DNA of 64,000 nucleotides from assembly GCA_052387815.1 (NCBI GenBank), contig JBQTIU010000028.1, forward strand, positions 62,001 through 126,000, in the 5' to 3' direction. Source of the DNA: JBQTIU01 sp052387815. GTDB lineage: Bacteria > Pseudomonadota > Alphaproteobacteria > CACIAM-22H2. This document shows, piece after piece, positions 42,759 through 54,542 of this stretch (position 1 is its first letter; each line of letters opens with the position of its first letter). A program made the position numbers and the translations under genes. The notes below the pieces were generated by a model. It was not told where the DNA came from, did not search any database, and worked only from the letters and a program-made list of their open reading frames with translations.

Positions 42759-43735
42759 TTAAGCTGGCCGAGACGGTCCAGCATGTCCTTGTACAATGCC
42801 TCCTGCCGCTCCAAGAACGCGGCGAACTGGTCGCCCGCGAGCACATGCTCGGTGGCCACGTTGACGCTGATGTAGTCCTTGAACGTCTTCGACGCGGCGA
42901 TCTTCATCATGACGTCCTGCCAGTAGCGGACCGCCTCGGCCGGCACGCCCGGGGGCATCGCCACGCCGCGCCACATCTGGAACGGCACCGTATCGATCCC
43001 TTGCTCCTTCATCGTCGCAACGTCGGGCAGGGCCGCGAACCGAGTGGGCCGGTAGACGCCGAGCGCGCGCACGCTCTTGCTCTGGAGCTGGCCCATGACC
43101 TCGAGCGGGTTGCCGGCGCCCATATCGACATGGCCGCCCAAGAGCGCGGTGAGGACCTCGCCGCCGCTGTTGAAGCGGATGATATTGAGCTTGATGTCGG
43201 CGGCCGCCTCGAACACCGCGATCGCCATGTCGTCGGCGGTGCCCGCCGAAGCGACCGAGACGCTGCGCGGCGCCTTGGTCTTGGCCGCCGCCACCATCTC
43301 TGCCGCCGTCTTGTAGGGCGAGGCAGCGCGGACGAACAAGAGATAGTCGTCGAGCATGAAGTTGGCGAGCGGCGTCAAGTCCCGCCAGCCCTTGGCGTCC
43401 TTCACCCGCAGCGGGGTGATCTGGGTCTGCGGGTTGATGAGCACGAGGGTATGCGGGTCGCCACGCTTCGAGGCATTGACATAGCCGACGCCGGTGGCGC
43501 TGCCGCCGCCCGGCTTGTTGACCGCGACCACCGCGGTCGGCACCAGCTTTTCCTCGGTCATGATCTTGGCCACGACGCGCGCCAAGAGGTCGGCGCCGCC
43601 GCCGAGGCCGAAGGGAATCACGAATTCGACGTCGACGGTCGGCTTCCACTGCGCGGTTGCCGGCCACGGGCCGCCGAGGGCGAAAACCGTCGCGAGAGCA
43701 ACGAGGAAACGCTGGAGCCATTGTCCGATTGCCAT
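42755..43735 (-). CDS. tctC: tripartite tricarboxylate transporter substrate-binding protein TctC (Bug family)
   Basis: Periplasmic binding protein of the TTT system. The 326-residue precursor has a signal peptide (FLVALATVFALGGPWPATAQ) and the Bug-family motif FVIPFGLGGGADLLARVVA followed by VVNKPGGGS-like VAVNKPGGGSATGVGYV. The ATG at 43735 has AAGGAGGAGG upstream; a further ATG at 43759 lies before the ribosome-binding site and is rejected. It is the first gene of the minus-strand operon and diverges from the oxoprolinase gene across 129 bp. Confidence 0.93.
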   Translation of the reverse strand: MAIGQWLQRFLVALATVFALGGPWPATAQWKPTVDVEFVIPFGLGGGADLLARVVAKIMTEEKLVPTAVVAVNKPGGGSATGVGYVNASKRGDPHTLVLINPQTQITPLRVKDAKGWRDLTPLANFMLDDYLLFVRAASPYKTAAEMVAAAKTKAPRSVSVASAGTADDMAIAVFEAAADIKLNIIRFNSGGEVLTALLGGHVDMGAGNPLEVMGQLQSKSVRALGVYRPTRFAALPDVATMKEQGIDTVPFQMWRGVAMPPGVPAEAVRYWQDVMMKIAASKTFKDYISVNVATEHVLAGDQFAAFLERQEALYKDMLDRLGQLK

Positions 43736-43864
43736 GGTCGCCTCCTCCTTGAGGGTCATGTCGATCGGAGCTTCCTACCACATCTTCGCGCCGGGTCAAA
43801 ATCCCGCCCCGGCATTGCGCTTTCGCCGCCCTTGCCCGATAACTCGGGGCCGAGGGAGCAACCC

Positions 43865-47469
<3,605 letters not shown>

Positions 47470-47473
<4 letters not shown>

Positions 47474-47595
47474 GGGCCGCGGCGATCCGAACCGTTCGTC
47501 CCTTCGGTGTCGACGTGTTGAGCGGGGTGCGCACCGCGGGCGGCCTCGATGCAGGCCGGCTCGCCCGCTTCGTTGCCGCCGCCCTGGCGGCGTGA
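47470..47595 (+). pseudogene. 41-codon remnant of the C-terminus of phosphoribosylanthranilate isomerase (TrpF)
   Basis: The short frame reads AIRTVRPFGVDVLSGV, then RTAGGLDAGRLARFVAAALAA, which matches the last 35-40 residues of TrpF-type isomerases (pattern AIR.V.P.GVDVSSGVE....KD..K...FV.A). The rest of TrpF is missing; upstream in this frame there is only antisense-looking sequence of the oxoprolinase gene. The ATG overlaps the oxoprolinase stop (ATGA) and the stop overlaps the next gene's GTG start (GTGA), so the remnant could still be translated and pass ribosomes on. It could be a decayed gene or a short coupling peptide. Confidence 0.7.
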
Positions 47596-48506
47596 CCGGG
47601 GTCGTCTTGGCGCCGCCCTCGGTCGATCGTCCGCTGCGCGGCGTGGCCTACATGCTGGTGGGAGTCGCCAGCATGTCGGCGATGGATGCGCTCATCAAGT
47701 GGGCGGTGGCGGCGCTGCCGATCATGGAAATCGTGGCGTTGCGGGCCGCCTTCGCGATGGCCCTGCTCGCGCCGGTAATGGGTTGGGCCGGCGGCCGCGC
47801 CGCGCTCGCCACGCGCCGCCCGCTCGCGCACGGCCTGCGCGCGCTCGTCTCGCTGGCGGCGATCCTGTGCTTTTTCGAGGCGCTGCGCCGCTTGCCGCTG
47901 GCCACCGCCATCGCCATCGGCTTCGCGGCGCCACTGTTCATGACCGCGCTGTCGGTCCCGCTGTTGGGCGAGCGTGTGGGCATCCATCGCTGGACGGCGG
48001 TGGCAGCCGGATTCGTGGGCGTGCTCGTCATCGCCCGACCGGGGACGGGCGTGTTCTCGCTCGCCGCGATGCTGGCGATCGCCGCGAGCCTGTTCTTCGC
48101 CGTTTCGATGATCGCCGTGCGCTGGCTGGCGCGCACGGAGACCGACGCGGCGATGGTGTTCTATCAGAATCTCGGCATTCTCGTGGGCAGCGCCGCATAC
48201 CTCCCCGTCGTCTGGGTTCCCGTCGCGGCGCTCGAGGTCGCAGTCATGGCGACGATGGCGGTGGCGCTGGTCCTCGGCCAGGTCTTCACCGTTAAGGCCC
48301 TCCGCGTTGCCGCCGTCGGCCTGGTGGCGCCGTTCCAGTACACCGAGCTGATCTGGGCGGCGCTCTTGGGCTTCGCCTTCTGGGGCGAGGTGCCCGAGGC
48401 CAACGTCTGGGTCGGGGCGGCGGTCGTCGTCTTAAGCGGCCTCTATACGATCTGGCGCGAGAGCGAACGGGAGGAGCGGCGCCACTCGCCCGACATCGTG
48501 CCATAG
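47592..48506 (+). CDS. EamA/DMT-family transporter
   Basis: Predicted ten-helix inner-membrane exporter. The 304-residue protein has two EamA repeats, with RGVAYMLVGVASMSAMDALIKW at the start (first helix), VPLLGERVGIHRWTAV in the middle and LVAPFQYTELIWAALLGF near the end. The GTG at 47592 overlaps the preceding 41-codon frame (GTGA). It resembles the EamA protein at 10163 in length and motifs and may be a paralogue. Substrate unknown; the position after the oxoprolinase suggests amino-acid-type metabolites. Confidence 0.88.
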   Translation: MTGVVLAPPSVDRPLRGVAYMLVGVASMSAMDALIKWAVAALPIMEIVALRAAFAMALLAPVMGWAGGRAALATRRPLAHGLRALVSLAAILCFFEALRRLPLATAIAIGFAAPLFMTALSVPLLGERVGIHRWTAVAAGFVGVLVIARPGTGVFSLAAMLAIAASLFFAVSMIAVRWLARTETDAAMVFYQNLGILVGSAAYLPVVWVPVAALEVAVMATMAVALVLGQVFTVKALRVAAVGLVAPFQYTELIWAALLGFAFWGEVPEANVWVGAAVVVLSGLYTIWRESEREERRHSPDIVP

Positions 48507-48509
48507 GGT

Positions 48510-48673
48510 ATGGGGGCCATGCGCTCGGCGATGACAACCGCCGGGCCGTGGCGGCAGGTCGGCTTTGGGACGCCGCCGGCCAGGACCCCGCCGCCGAGCG
48601 CCGCCGACCCGAGGACGAGCCGGCGGCGGCCGAGGTCGATCGAGTCCTTCGTTCCTTTGTCCGTGGCCGTCAT
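48510..48673 (-). pseudogene. stranded Tat signal sequence, probable gene remnant
   Basis: On the minus strand ATG 48673 opens a frame starting MTATDKGTKDSIDLG, then RRRLVLGSAALGGGVLAGG, a convincing twin-arginine signal peptide. After that the frame gives a short sequence (PAVVIAERMAPIPYG) and runs into the antisense of the EamA gene, with a stop at 48443. No mature domain is recognisable, so this is best explained as the 5' end of a lost secreted protein gene. It lies divergently between two plus-strand genes. A chance reading of GC-rich DNA cannot be excluded. Confidence 0.45.
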
Positions 48674-48760
48674 CGCACCCCCGGTTGTCGCCCGTCGCGG
48701 TTGCGGGCCGGCCATCCCAGGCATAAGCTCGCCCCTCTCGAAGCAAGCCGGATCATACCC

Positions 48761-50158
48761 GTGGCCGTCCGCCTCGCAACCGATCCCGCTGCCCGCGACG
48801 CCGCGATCGCCGAGCTCAAGGCCCTGCTGGCCGAGCGCCTGTCGACCTCGCCGGCCGTGCGCGAGCAGCACGGGCGGGACGAGTCCTACCACGCTGCCTT
48901 CGCGCCCGACGCGGTGGCCTTCGCCCGCTCGACCGAGGAGGTGAGCGCGATCGTCAAGATCTGCGCCCGCCACAAGCTGCCGGTCATCCCCTACGGCACC
49001 GGCACCTCGCTCGAGGGCCACGTCGCCGCCCTGCATGGCGGGGTGTCGATCGACCTCATGGGGATGAACCGGGTGATCGAGGTCCATGCCGCGGACCTCG
49101 ATTGCCAGGTCGAGCCGGGCGTCACCCGCAAGCAGCTCAACGAGTATCTGCGCTTGACCGGGCTGTTCTTCCCCATCGACCCCGGCGCCGACGCCTCGTT
49201 GGGCGGCATGGCGGCGACCCGCGCCTCGGGGACCAATGCGGTGCGCTACGGGACGATGCGCGACAACGTGCTGGCGCTCGTCGTCGTGCTCGCCGATGGG
49301 CGGGTCATCCGCACCGCCAAGCGGGCCCGCAAGTCCTCGGCCGGCTACGACTTGACCCGCCTGTTGGTCGGCTCGGAAGGGACGCTCGGCGTCATCACCG
49401 AGATCACGCTGCGCCTTTACGGCCTGCCCGAGGCCATGTCGTCCGCCACGTGCTCGTTTCCGACCATCGAGGACGCCGTCAACACGGTGATCGAAACCAT
49501 CCAGTCGGGCGTGCCGGTGGCGCGCATCGAGCTCGCCGACGACGTGCAGATGGACGCCATCAACAAGTTCTCGAAACTCGACTTGCCGGTGGCGCCGACC
49601 CTGTGGCTCGAGTTCCACGGCACCGAGGCGTCGGTGGCCGAGCAGGCCGAGATGGTGCAGGCGATCGCCCGCGAGCACGGCGGCGCCAACTTCGCCTGGA
49701 CCACCAAGCCCGAGGACCGCAAGAAGCTGTGGCAGGCGCGCCACGACGCCGCTTATGCCTGCAAGGCGCTGCGTCCCGGCGCCCAGGTGTGGGCGACCGA
49801 TGTCTGCGTCCCGATCTCGCGGCTCGCCGAGTGCATCTCCGCGACCAAGCGGGACTTGGCGCAGTCGTTCCTGCCGGCGCCGCTGGTCGGCCACGTCGGT
49901 GACGGCAATTTCCACCTGTGCCTGGTGCTCTACCCCGACGATCCCAAGGAGGTGGCGGAGGCGGAGCGAATCAACGAGCGCCTCGTCGCCCGCGCCCTGT
50001 CCATGGACGGCACCTGTACCGGCGAGCACGGCGTGGGCTACGGCAAGATCAAGTTCCTGGCCGCCGAGCACGGCGAGGCCGTCAGCGTCATGCGCATGAT
50101 CAAGCGCGCGCTCGACCCCGACAACATCATGAACCCGGGCAAGATCGTGTCCGTGTGA
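48761..50158 (+). CDS. FAD-linked oxidase (GlcD / D-lactate dehydrogenase cytochrome type)
   Basis: Flavoprotein oxidising a 2-hydroxy acid such as D-lactate or glycolate. The 465-residue protein has the PCMH FAD-binding domain (PYGTGTSLEGHVAALHGGVSID across two loops, GADASLGGMAATRASGTNAVRYG across the next, GSEGTLGVITEITLRL) and a C-terminal FAD-oxidase C domain with metal-site GHVGDGNFH and GTCTGEHGVGYGK. The GTG at 48761 gives the usual N-terminus; the frame is open for another 71 codons upstream but without family similarity. It converges on the hydrolase operon, with a hairpin at the junction. Confidence 0.92.
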   Translation: MAVRLATDPAARDAAIAELKALLAERLSTSPAVREQHGRDESYHAAFAPDAVAFARSTEEVSAIVKICARHKLPVIPYGTGTSLEGHVAALHGGVSIDLMGMNRVIEVHAADLDCQVEPGVTRKQLNEYLRLTGLFFPIDPGADASLGGMAATRASGTNAVRYGTMRDNVLALVVVLADGRVIRTAKRARKSSAGYDLTRLLVGSEGTLGVITEITLRLYGLPEAMSSATCSFPTIEDAVNTVIETIQSGVPVARIELADDVQMDAINKFSKLDLPVAPTLWLEFHGTEASVAEQAEMVQAIAREHGGANFAWTTKPEDRKKLWQARHDAAYACKALRPGAQVWATDVCVPISRLAECISATKRDLAQSFLPAPLVGHVGDGNFHLCLVLYPDDPKEVAEAERINERLVARALSMDGTCTGEHGVGYGKIKFLAAEHGEAVSVMRMIKRALDPDNIMNPGKIVSV

Positions 50159-50198
50159 GGCATCCTCGGGCCGCGGGTCACCGGTCTTCGAGGATGCC
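50159..50198. terminator. bidirectional terminator-like hairpin
   Basis: GGCATCCTCG (50159-50168) and CGAGGATGCC (50189-50198) are perfect inverted repeats with a 20-nt loop, starting directly after the oxidase stop and including the last codons of the convergent hydrolase gene. Its position fits ending both transcripts. No U-tract. Confidence 0.55.
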
Positions 50199-51164
50199 GA
50201 TGACCTCCGCCACCTGTTCGCCGGAGTGGAGCGGCATGTAGCGCCGGCGGATCGAGGCGATCCAGCCCGGGCCCACGGGCGAGCGCACCGTCTCGACGAT
50301 GTTGCCGAACAGATCCATGATCCGCCCGAGCTCGTCCCCCTCCTTGACGACCGCGCCCGCTTCGACGGCGGGCACGAACATCCCGCCCCTGGTGTTATAG
50401 ACGAGGAGCGCGTTGTCGGCGACGCGGTAATTGGCCTGGCGCGGCGGCTCGCCCGCGAGGATGCCCATGGCCGTCGCCACGCCCGCGATCGCGCTCGCGT
50501 AGTTGTCGATGTGGCTGTCCGGCACTTGCGCGCCGCCGCCGCATTCGACGATCAGCGCGGGGACCCCGCGCCGCGTCAAGTTGGTGAACATCGCGCCCTT
50601 GAGCCAGCCGTCGGTCGAGGCCCAGATGTCGGGCGTGCCGGCCGCGCGCGCCAGGCGCGCGGCTTCGGCGGATGTGGGCGAGCCGTCGTTCCAGTAGAGC
50701 GCGTAGAACGGCACGATCGACCGGTCGCCGCCCGAGTGCAGGTCGAGCATCGCATCGGCCGTCTTGAGCGCCGTCCTCAGCAGCGTGCCCGCGATCTGGC
50801 GCGTGTGGCCGTCCGCGGCGCCGCCCGGAAAGACGCGGTTCAGGTTCTCGCCGTCGTAGGGCGTGTTGCGCGCGAGCGCCCGGAACGCCAGTGGGTTCGC
50901 CAGCATCACCGCGACGACGGTCCCTTTGACTTGATTGAGGTCGAGGCTGGCGAAGAAGCGGAGGATGCCGACCGGCCCGCCGACCTCGGGGCCGTGCACG
51001 CAGCCTTGCACCCACAGCGTCGGCCCGTCCTCAGACCCGGCGGCGATGATGACCGGCGAGGATATCGGCGCATCGGGGTAATGCCCGAGCGTGAGATGAC
51101 CGGTCGTCCGCTCGCCGCGCTTCGCGCTCGCGGTCCCCACCTTGATCGACTTGTTCTTGGCCAT
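50178..51164 (-). CDS. succinylglutamate desuccinylase/aspartoacylase-family hydrolase, copy 1
   Basis: Zinc-dependent amide hydrolase of the AstE/AspA (M14-like) family that removes an acyl group from an N-acyl amino acid. The 328-residue protein keeps the zinc motif HGPE (GCVHGPEVGG), ENLNRVFPG, LDLHSGGD (third ligand region) and the catalytic Glu in IVECGGG, then a C-terminal beta domain (EAGAVVKEGDELGRIMD). It is the last gene of the ten-gene operon, 14 nt after copy 2, which has the same subtype motifs (ENLNR, LDLHSG, VECGG). Confidence 0.9.
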   Translation of the reverse strand: MAKNKSIKVGTASAKRGERTTGHLTLGHYPDAPISSPVIIAAGSEDGPTLWVQGCVHGPEVGGPVGILRFFASLDLNQVKGTVVAVMLANPLAFRALARNTPYDGENLNRVFPGGAADGHTRQIAGTLLRTALKTADAMLDLHSGGDRSIVPFYALYWNDGSPTSAEAARLARAAGTPDIWASTDGWLKGAMFTNLTRRGVPALIVECGGGAQVPDSHIDNYASAIAGVATAMGILAGEPPRQANYRVADNALLVYNTRGGMFVPAVEAGAVVKEGDELGRIMDLFGNIVETVRSPVGPGWIASIRRRYMPLHSGEQVAEVIGILEDR

Positions 51165-51178
51165 GGTCGTGTGTCCCG

Positions 51179-52165
51179 TTATCGCCCGCCACGCGCGGAT
51201 TTGACGCATTCGGCGATCATCGCCCCGGAATAGACCGGCAAGTACGGGCGGGCGATCCCGGCGACATAGGCCGGCCCCACCGGCGAGACCGGCTCCTCGA
51301 TCACGCGGCCGTGGGGGTCCATAACCGCCCCCAGCTTCTGCCCCTTGCGGACCGTCGCGCCCGCTTCGACCGCGGGGGCGAAGTAGCCGCCCTTCCGGTT
51401 GTAGACCACGAACGCTTCGCCCCAGACGCGATAGCGCCTCTGGGCGGGCGGTTTGCCGGCGAGTATTCCCATCGCCTGCGCCACGCCGCGGATCGCGCCG
51501 GTGAAGTTGTCGATATGCGCATCGCTCAGCACCGTGCCGCCGCACTCGACGATGATCGCCGGCTTGCCCTTGCGGGTGAAGGCCGTGAACATGGATCCGG
51601 AGATCCAGGCGTCCTTCGAGGACCAGATGTCCGGACTCCCGATGGCGCGGGCGAGCCGCGCCGATTCCTGCGCGGCGGGCGAGCCGTCGTCCCAGTGAAG
51701 GGCGTAGAACGGCACGATCAGCGCGTCGGCGCCCGAATGCAGATCCATCATCGCATCGGCGGTCGCGAGCGCGGTTTCCAAAAGGACACTGGCCGTCTGG
51801 CGCGAGTGGGGACCCCTGGCATCGCCGGGGAAGCAGCGGTTGAGATTCTCGCCGTCGAGCGGCGTGTTGCGCGCGGCGCCGCGGAAGGCGGTCGGGTTCG
51901 CCGCCATGACGGCGACGATCGTCCCGGTCATCTTCGCGGGATCGAGCCGCTCGAACAAGCGTAGGACCCCGATGGCGCCGCCGATCTCGGGCCCGTGGAT
52001 GGCGGCCTGCACCCACAGCGTGGGGCCGTCCTTGGTGCCGGTAAGGATGTTGACCGGCGCGGTGATGGGGGCGTCGGGATAGTGGCCGAGCACGAGCTCG
52101 CCCCGGGTCCATTGCCCGGGTCTGGCGACGGCGGTTCCGACCTTGAGTATCCTAGTCGCTGCCAT
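51179..52165 (-). CDS. succinylglutamate desuccinylase/aspartoacylase-family hydrolase, copy 2
   Basis: Same length (328 residues) and subtype as copy 1: zinc motif HGPE (AIHGPEIGG), ENLNRCFPG, MDLHSGAD and IVECGGT, and the same C-terminal EAGATVRKGQKLGAVMD domain. The shared length, 14-nt spacing and near-identical motif set show a tandem duplication. An 87-nt gap separates it from the amidohydrolase upstream. Substrate unknown. Confidence 0.9.
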   Translation of the reverse strand: MAATRILKVGTAVARPGQWTRGELVLGHYPDAPITAPVNILTGTKDGPTLWVQAAIHGPEIGGAIGVLRLFERLDPAKMTGTIVAVMAANPTAFRGAARNTPLDGENLNRCFPGDARGPHSRQTASVLLETALATADAMMDLHSGADALIVPFYALHWDDGSPAAQESARLARAIGSPDIWSSKDAWISGSMFTAFTRKGKPAIIVECGGTVLSDAHIDNFTGAIRGVAQAMGILAGKPPAQRRYRVWGEAFVVYNRKGGYFAPAVEAGATVRKGQKLGAVMDPHGRVIEEPVSPVGPAYVAGIARPYLPVYSGAMIAECVKSARGGR

Positions 52166-52252
52166 GTCGTTTCCTCACGACGCGCATGTCGGTGATTCTC
52201 TCCTTGAGGCGGGCCCGCCGGCCCGGTTTCCAGATTGTGACCGTGTCGCGGA

Positions 52253-53509
52253 TCAGACCGGCAAGACCTTGCCGCGCGAGGCGACCTCGCGGCCGGCGAT
52301 CAGCACGTGACGCATGTTGCCGGCGACCTCGATCGCCCGCACGTCGGCGATCACGTCGCCCTCGACGACGATGAGGTCGGCGAACTTGCCGGCCTCGAGG
52401 CTGCCGATCTCGCGCTCGGCCATCAGCAGCCGGGCCGTGTTGTGGGTCGCGACCTGGATCGCTTGCAGGACCGAGAGGCCGCAATCGACCAGGTGCCCGA
52501 CCTCGCGGCCGGCCGAGCCGTGCGGGGTCAGGAGCGAGCCGGCGTCGGTGCCGCAGGCGATATTGGCGCCGATGCCGTGGGCGTAGCGCACGTAGTCGTG
52601 GTGCTTGGTGGTCCGCGCCCGCACGTTGTCGATCATGAAGGCGGGGATGCCGGCCTGCGGACCGTGTTGGAGGATGCGGTCCATCACGGTGAGGGTGGGC
52701 ACCAGGAACGTGCCGCGGTCGCGGGCGGCCTCGGCGCATTCCTCGTCGAAATGCATGCCGTGCTCGATCGATCGGCAGCCGGCGCGGATCGACCGCAGGA
52801 TGGCCGTCTTGTTGTGGGCGTGGACGGCAACGGGCAGGCCCGCGAGCTTCGCCGTCTCGACGGCGACGTCGAATTCGGCCGGCGAGAATTCCTCGGCATC
52901 GATCCGCCCGTGCGGGTCGATGACGCCGCCGGTCTGGAACAGCTTGATCCATTGCGCGCCGGCCTGGACCTGACGCCGCACCGCGGCCCTGATGGCGTCC
53001 GGCCCGTCGACAACCTCGCTGATGTCGCCGTGCGACATGCACACCCAGCAGGGCAGGATTTGACCGTGGCCGCCGGTCGTGGTCAGCCCCTTGCCGCAGG
53101 GGAAGATGCGCGGACCGACCATGATCCCGCGGCGGATCGCATCGCGGGCGGCGATGTCGAGATGCGCGATATCGCTCACCGTGCGCAGCGTGGTGACGCC
53201 CGCCGCCACCGTCTCGCGCAGATTGTTGGCGACCTCGAAGGCGACGCGCCCGATCGGACGGCTCAGGATCTCCGCCGCCAAATCGGCGGGCGCGCTCAAC
53301 GAGATGTGAACGTGGGCGTCCATCAGGCCGGGCAGTACCGAGGCGCCGCCCGCGTCGACCACCGTGGCGTCCTTAGGGATCGCCCCCCCGTTCGCCTTGC
53401 CGACACGGACGATCTTGCCGTGCTCGACGAGCACCAGGCCATCGCGAATCGGGTCGCGGCCGGTACCGTCGATGATTTGGCCGCCGACGATCGCGGTCGA
53501 TACGGTCAT
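52253..53509 (-). CDS. metal-dependent amidohydrolase (imidazolonepropionase/prolidase-like)
   Basis: The 418-residue protein is a TIM-barrel amidohydrolase with HxH (LMDAHVHIS), a bridging-lysine region (WIKLFQTGG), His in AVHAHNKTA, His in SIEHGMHF and the final Asp in CGTDAGS, flanked by the beta-sandwich (GTGRDPIRDGLVLVEHG at the N-terminus and GKFADLIVVEGD at the C-terminus). Relatives cleave cyclic amides or Xaa-Pro dipeptides. The ATG at 53509 overlaps the stop of hydrolase copy 3 as ATGA. It sits between the two hydrolase pairs, so the operon probably degrades a compound with two amide linkages. Confidence 0.9.
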   Translation of the reverse strand: MTVSTAIVGGQIIDGTGRDPIRDGLVLVEHGKIVRVGKANGGAIPKDATVVDAGGASVLPGLMDAHVHISLSAPADLAAEILSRPIGRVAFEVANNLRETVAAGVTTLRTVSDIAHLDIAARDAIRRGIMVGPRIFPCGKGLTTTGGHGQILPCWVCMSHGDISEVVDGPDAIRAAVRRQVQAGAQWIKLFQTGGVIDPHGRIDAEEFSPAEFDVAVETAKLAGLPVAVHAHNKTAILRSIRAGCRSIEHGMHFDEECAEAARDRGTFLVPTLTVMDRILQHGPQAGIPAFMIDNVRARTTKHHDYVRYAHGIGANIACGTDAGSLLTPHGSAGREVGHLVDCGLSVLQAIQVATHNTARLLMAEREIGSLEAGKFADLIVVEGDVIADVRAIEVAGNMRHVLIAGREVASRGKVLPV

Positions 53510-54522
53510 CGCGAGGTCTCCGCGGGGTGGAGGCCGATCTGGATGAGAGTGTCGCCGTTGGTCATCATCGGGCCCGGATTGGCGGTGAGCACGATGCCGT
53601 CCTGCGGGCTTTTGACCTCGCCGATCGGATCGCCGTAGAGGTCGAAATAACGCCCGATGACCTCGCCGCGTCGGATCGTCTCGCCGCCGCGCACGGTGGG
53701 ACGGTAAAGCCCGCCGGTGGGGGCGTTGATCCACGCGAAGTCGGTGAGATAGCGGAGCTTGCCGTAATCCTGGACCGCGCCGGCAAGCATCTTGAGATGC
53801 CGGGCTACGTTCCCGAGCCGCTCGGCGCCGTCGGCCACGAGCTTTTCGTCGAAGGCCGATCCGAAGCCGCCCGATTCCACGATCATCGCGGGAATGCCCT
53901 TCTTGGCGGCATTGATGAAGGCGGATGACCTCAGGGTCGTGGGCGGGGTGGGAAGGAGGGGGTCGAAGCCGAAGGCCCGGGCCATGGCCTCGGACTTGAC
54001 GCCGACCTTGCCGGGGACCTTGGCGAACAGGGCCCAGCGGGTCTCGTACGTGCCGCCGGTGTGGAAGTCGATCACATAGTCGGCGACGCGGGTCATTTCA
54101 CGAAAGATCGCATGCCCCATTTGCTCGGTCGGAACGCCCGCCGGGTCGCCGGGAAAGCCGCGGTTCAAGTCGCCGGTGCCGTGGATCTCGAACGGGCTGG
54201 TCCGCTGGGCGGCGTTGAAGGCGGTGATGTTGAGCGCCGGCAGCAGCACCAGCGCGCCGGCGAGCTTCTTCGGGTCGACCGAGCGCAGGAACTCGTGGAG
54301 GATGAAGCAGCCGGCATACTCGTCGCCGTGGATGCAGGCCTCGATCCACAGCGTCGGACCGGGCTTCGCGCCGTTGATCGCCACCACCGGGGTCTCCATC
54401 GGGCGGCCGTCCGGCAACTCGCCGATCCTGAGCCAGCCCTCGGCCTTCTTGCCGCGGGCGGCGATGGCCGAACCGACGCCGACTCTCGCCACCGCTTTAC
54501 CTCTCGCAATCGCCTTCTGCAT
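53506..54522 (-). CDS. succinylglutamate desuccinylase/aspartoacylase-family hydrolase, copy 3
   Basis: The 338-residue protein has zinc motif HGDE (CIHGDEYAG), then TSPFEIHGTGDLNRGFPG, IDFHTGGT and IVESGGFG. The motif set (DLNR rather than ENLNR, DFHTGG rather than DLHSGG) places it in a second subtype with copy 4. The C-terminal domain contains GETIRRGEVIGRYFD. The ATG at 54522 lies 20 nt after copy 4 and the stop overlaps the amidohydrolase start by 4 nt. Confidence 0.9.
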   Translation of the reverse strand: MQKAIARGKAVARVGVGSAIAARGKKAEGWLRIGELPDGRPMETPVVAINGAKPGPTLWIEACIHGDEYAGCFILHEFLRSVDPKKLAGALVLLPALNITAFNAAQRTSPFEIHGTGDLNRGFPGDPAGVPTEQMGHAIFREMTRVADYVIDFHTGGTYETRWALFAKVPGKVGVKSEAMARAFGFDPLLPTPPTTLRSSAFINAAKKGIPAMIVESGGFGSAFDEKLVADGAERLGNVARHLKMLAGAVQDYGKLRYLTDFAWINAPTGGLYRPTVRGGETIRRGEVIGRYFDLYGDPIGEVKSPQDGIVLTANPGPMMTNGDTLIQIGLHPAETSR

Positions 54523-54542
54523 TGTGTTGTCTCCCGTCCCGC

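Noticed and set aside
42845..43864. In-frame extension upstream of the oxoprolinase ATG
   Set aside because: It runs antisense to tctC, which has a signal peptide and family motifs; the ATG at 43865 has a good ribosome-binding site and gives the family N-terminus.
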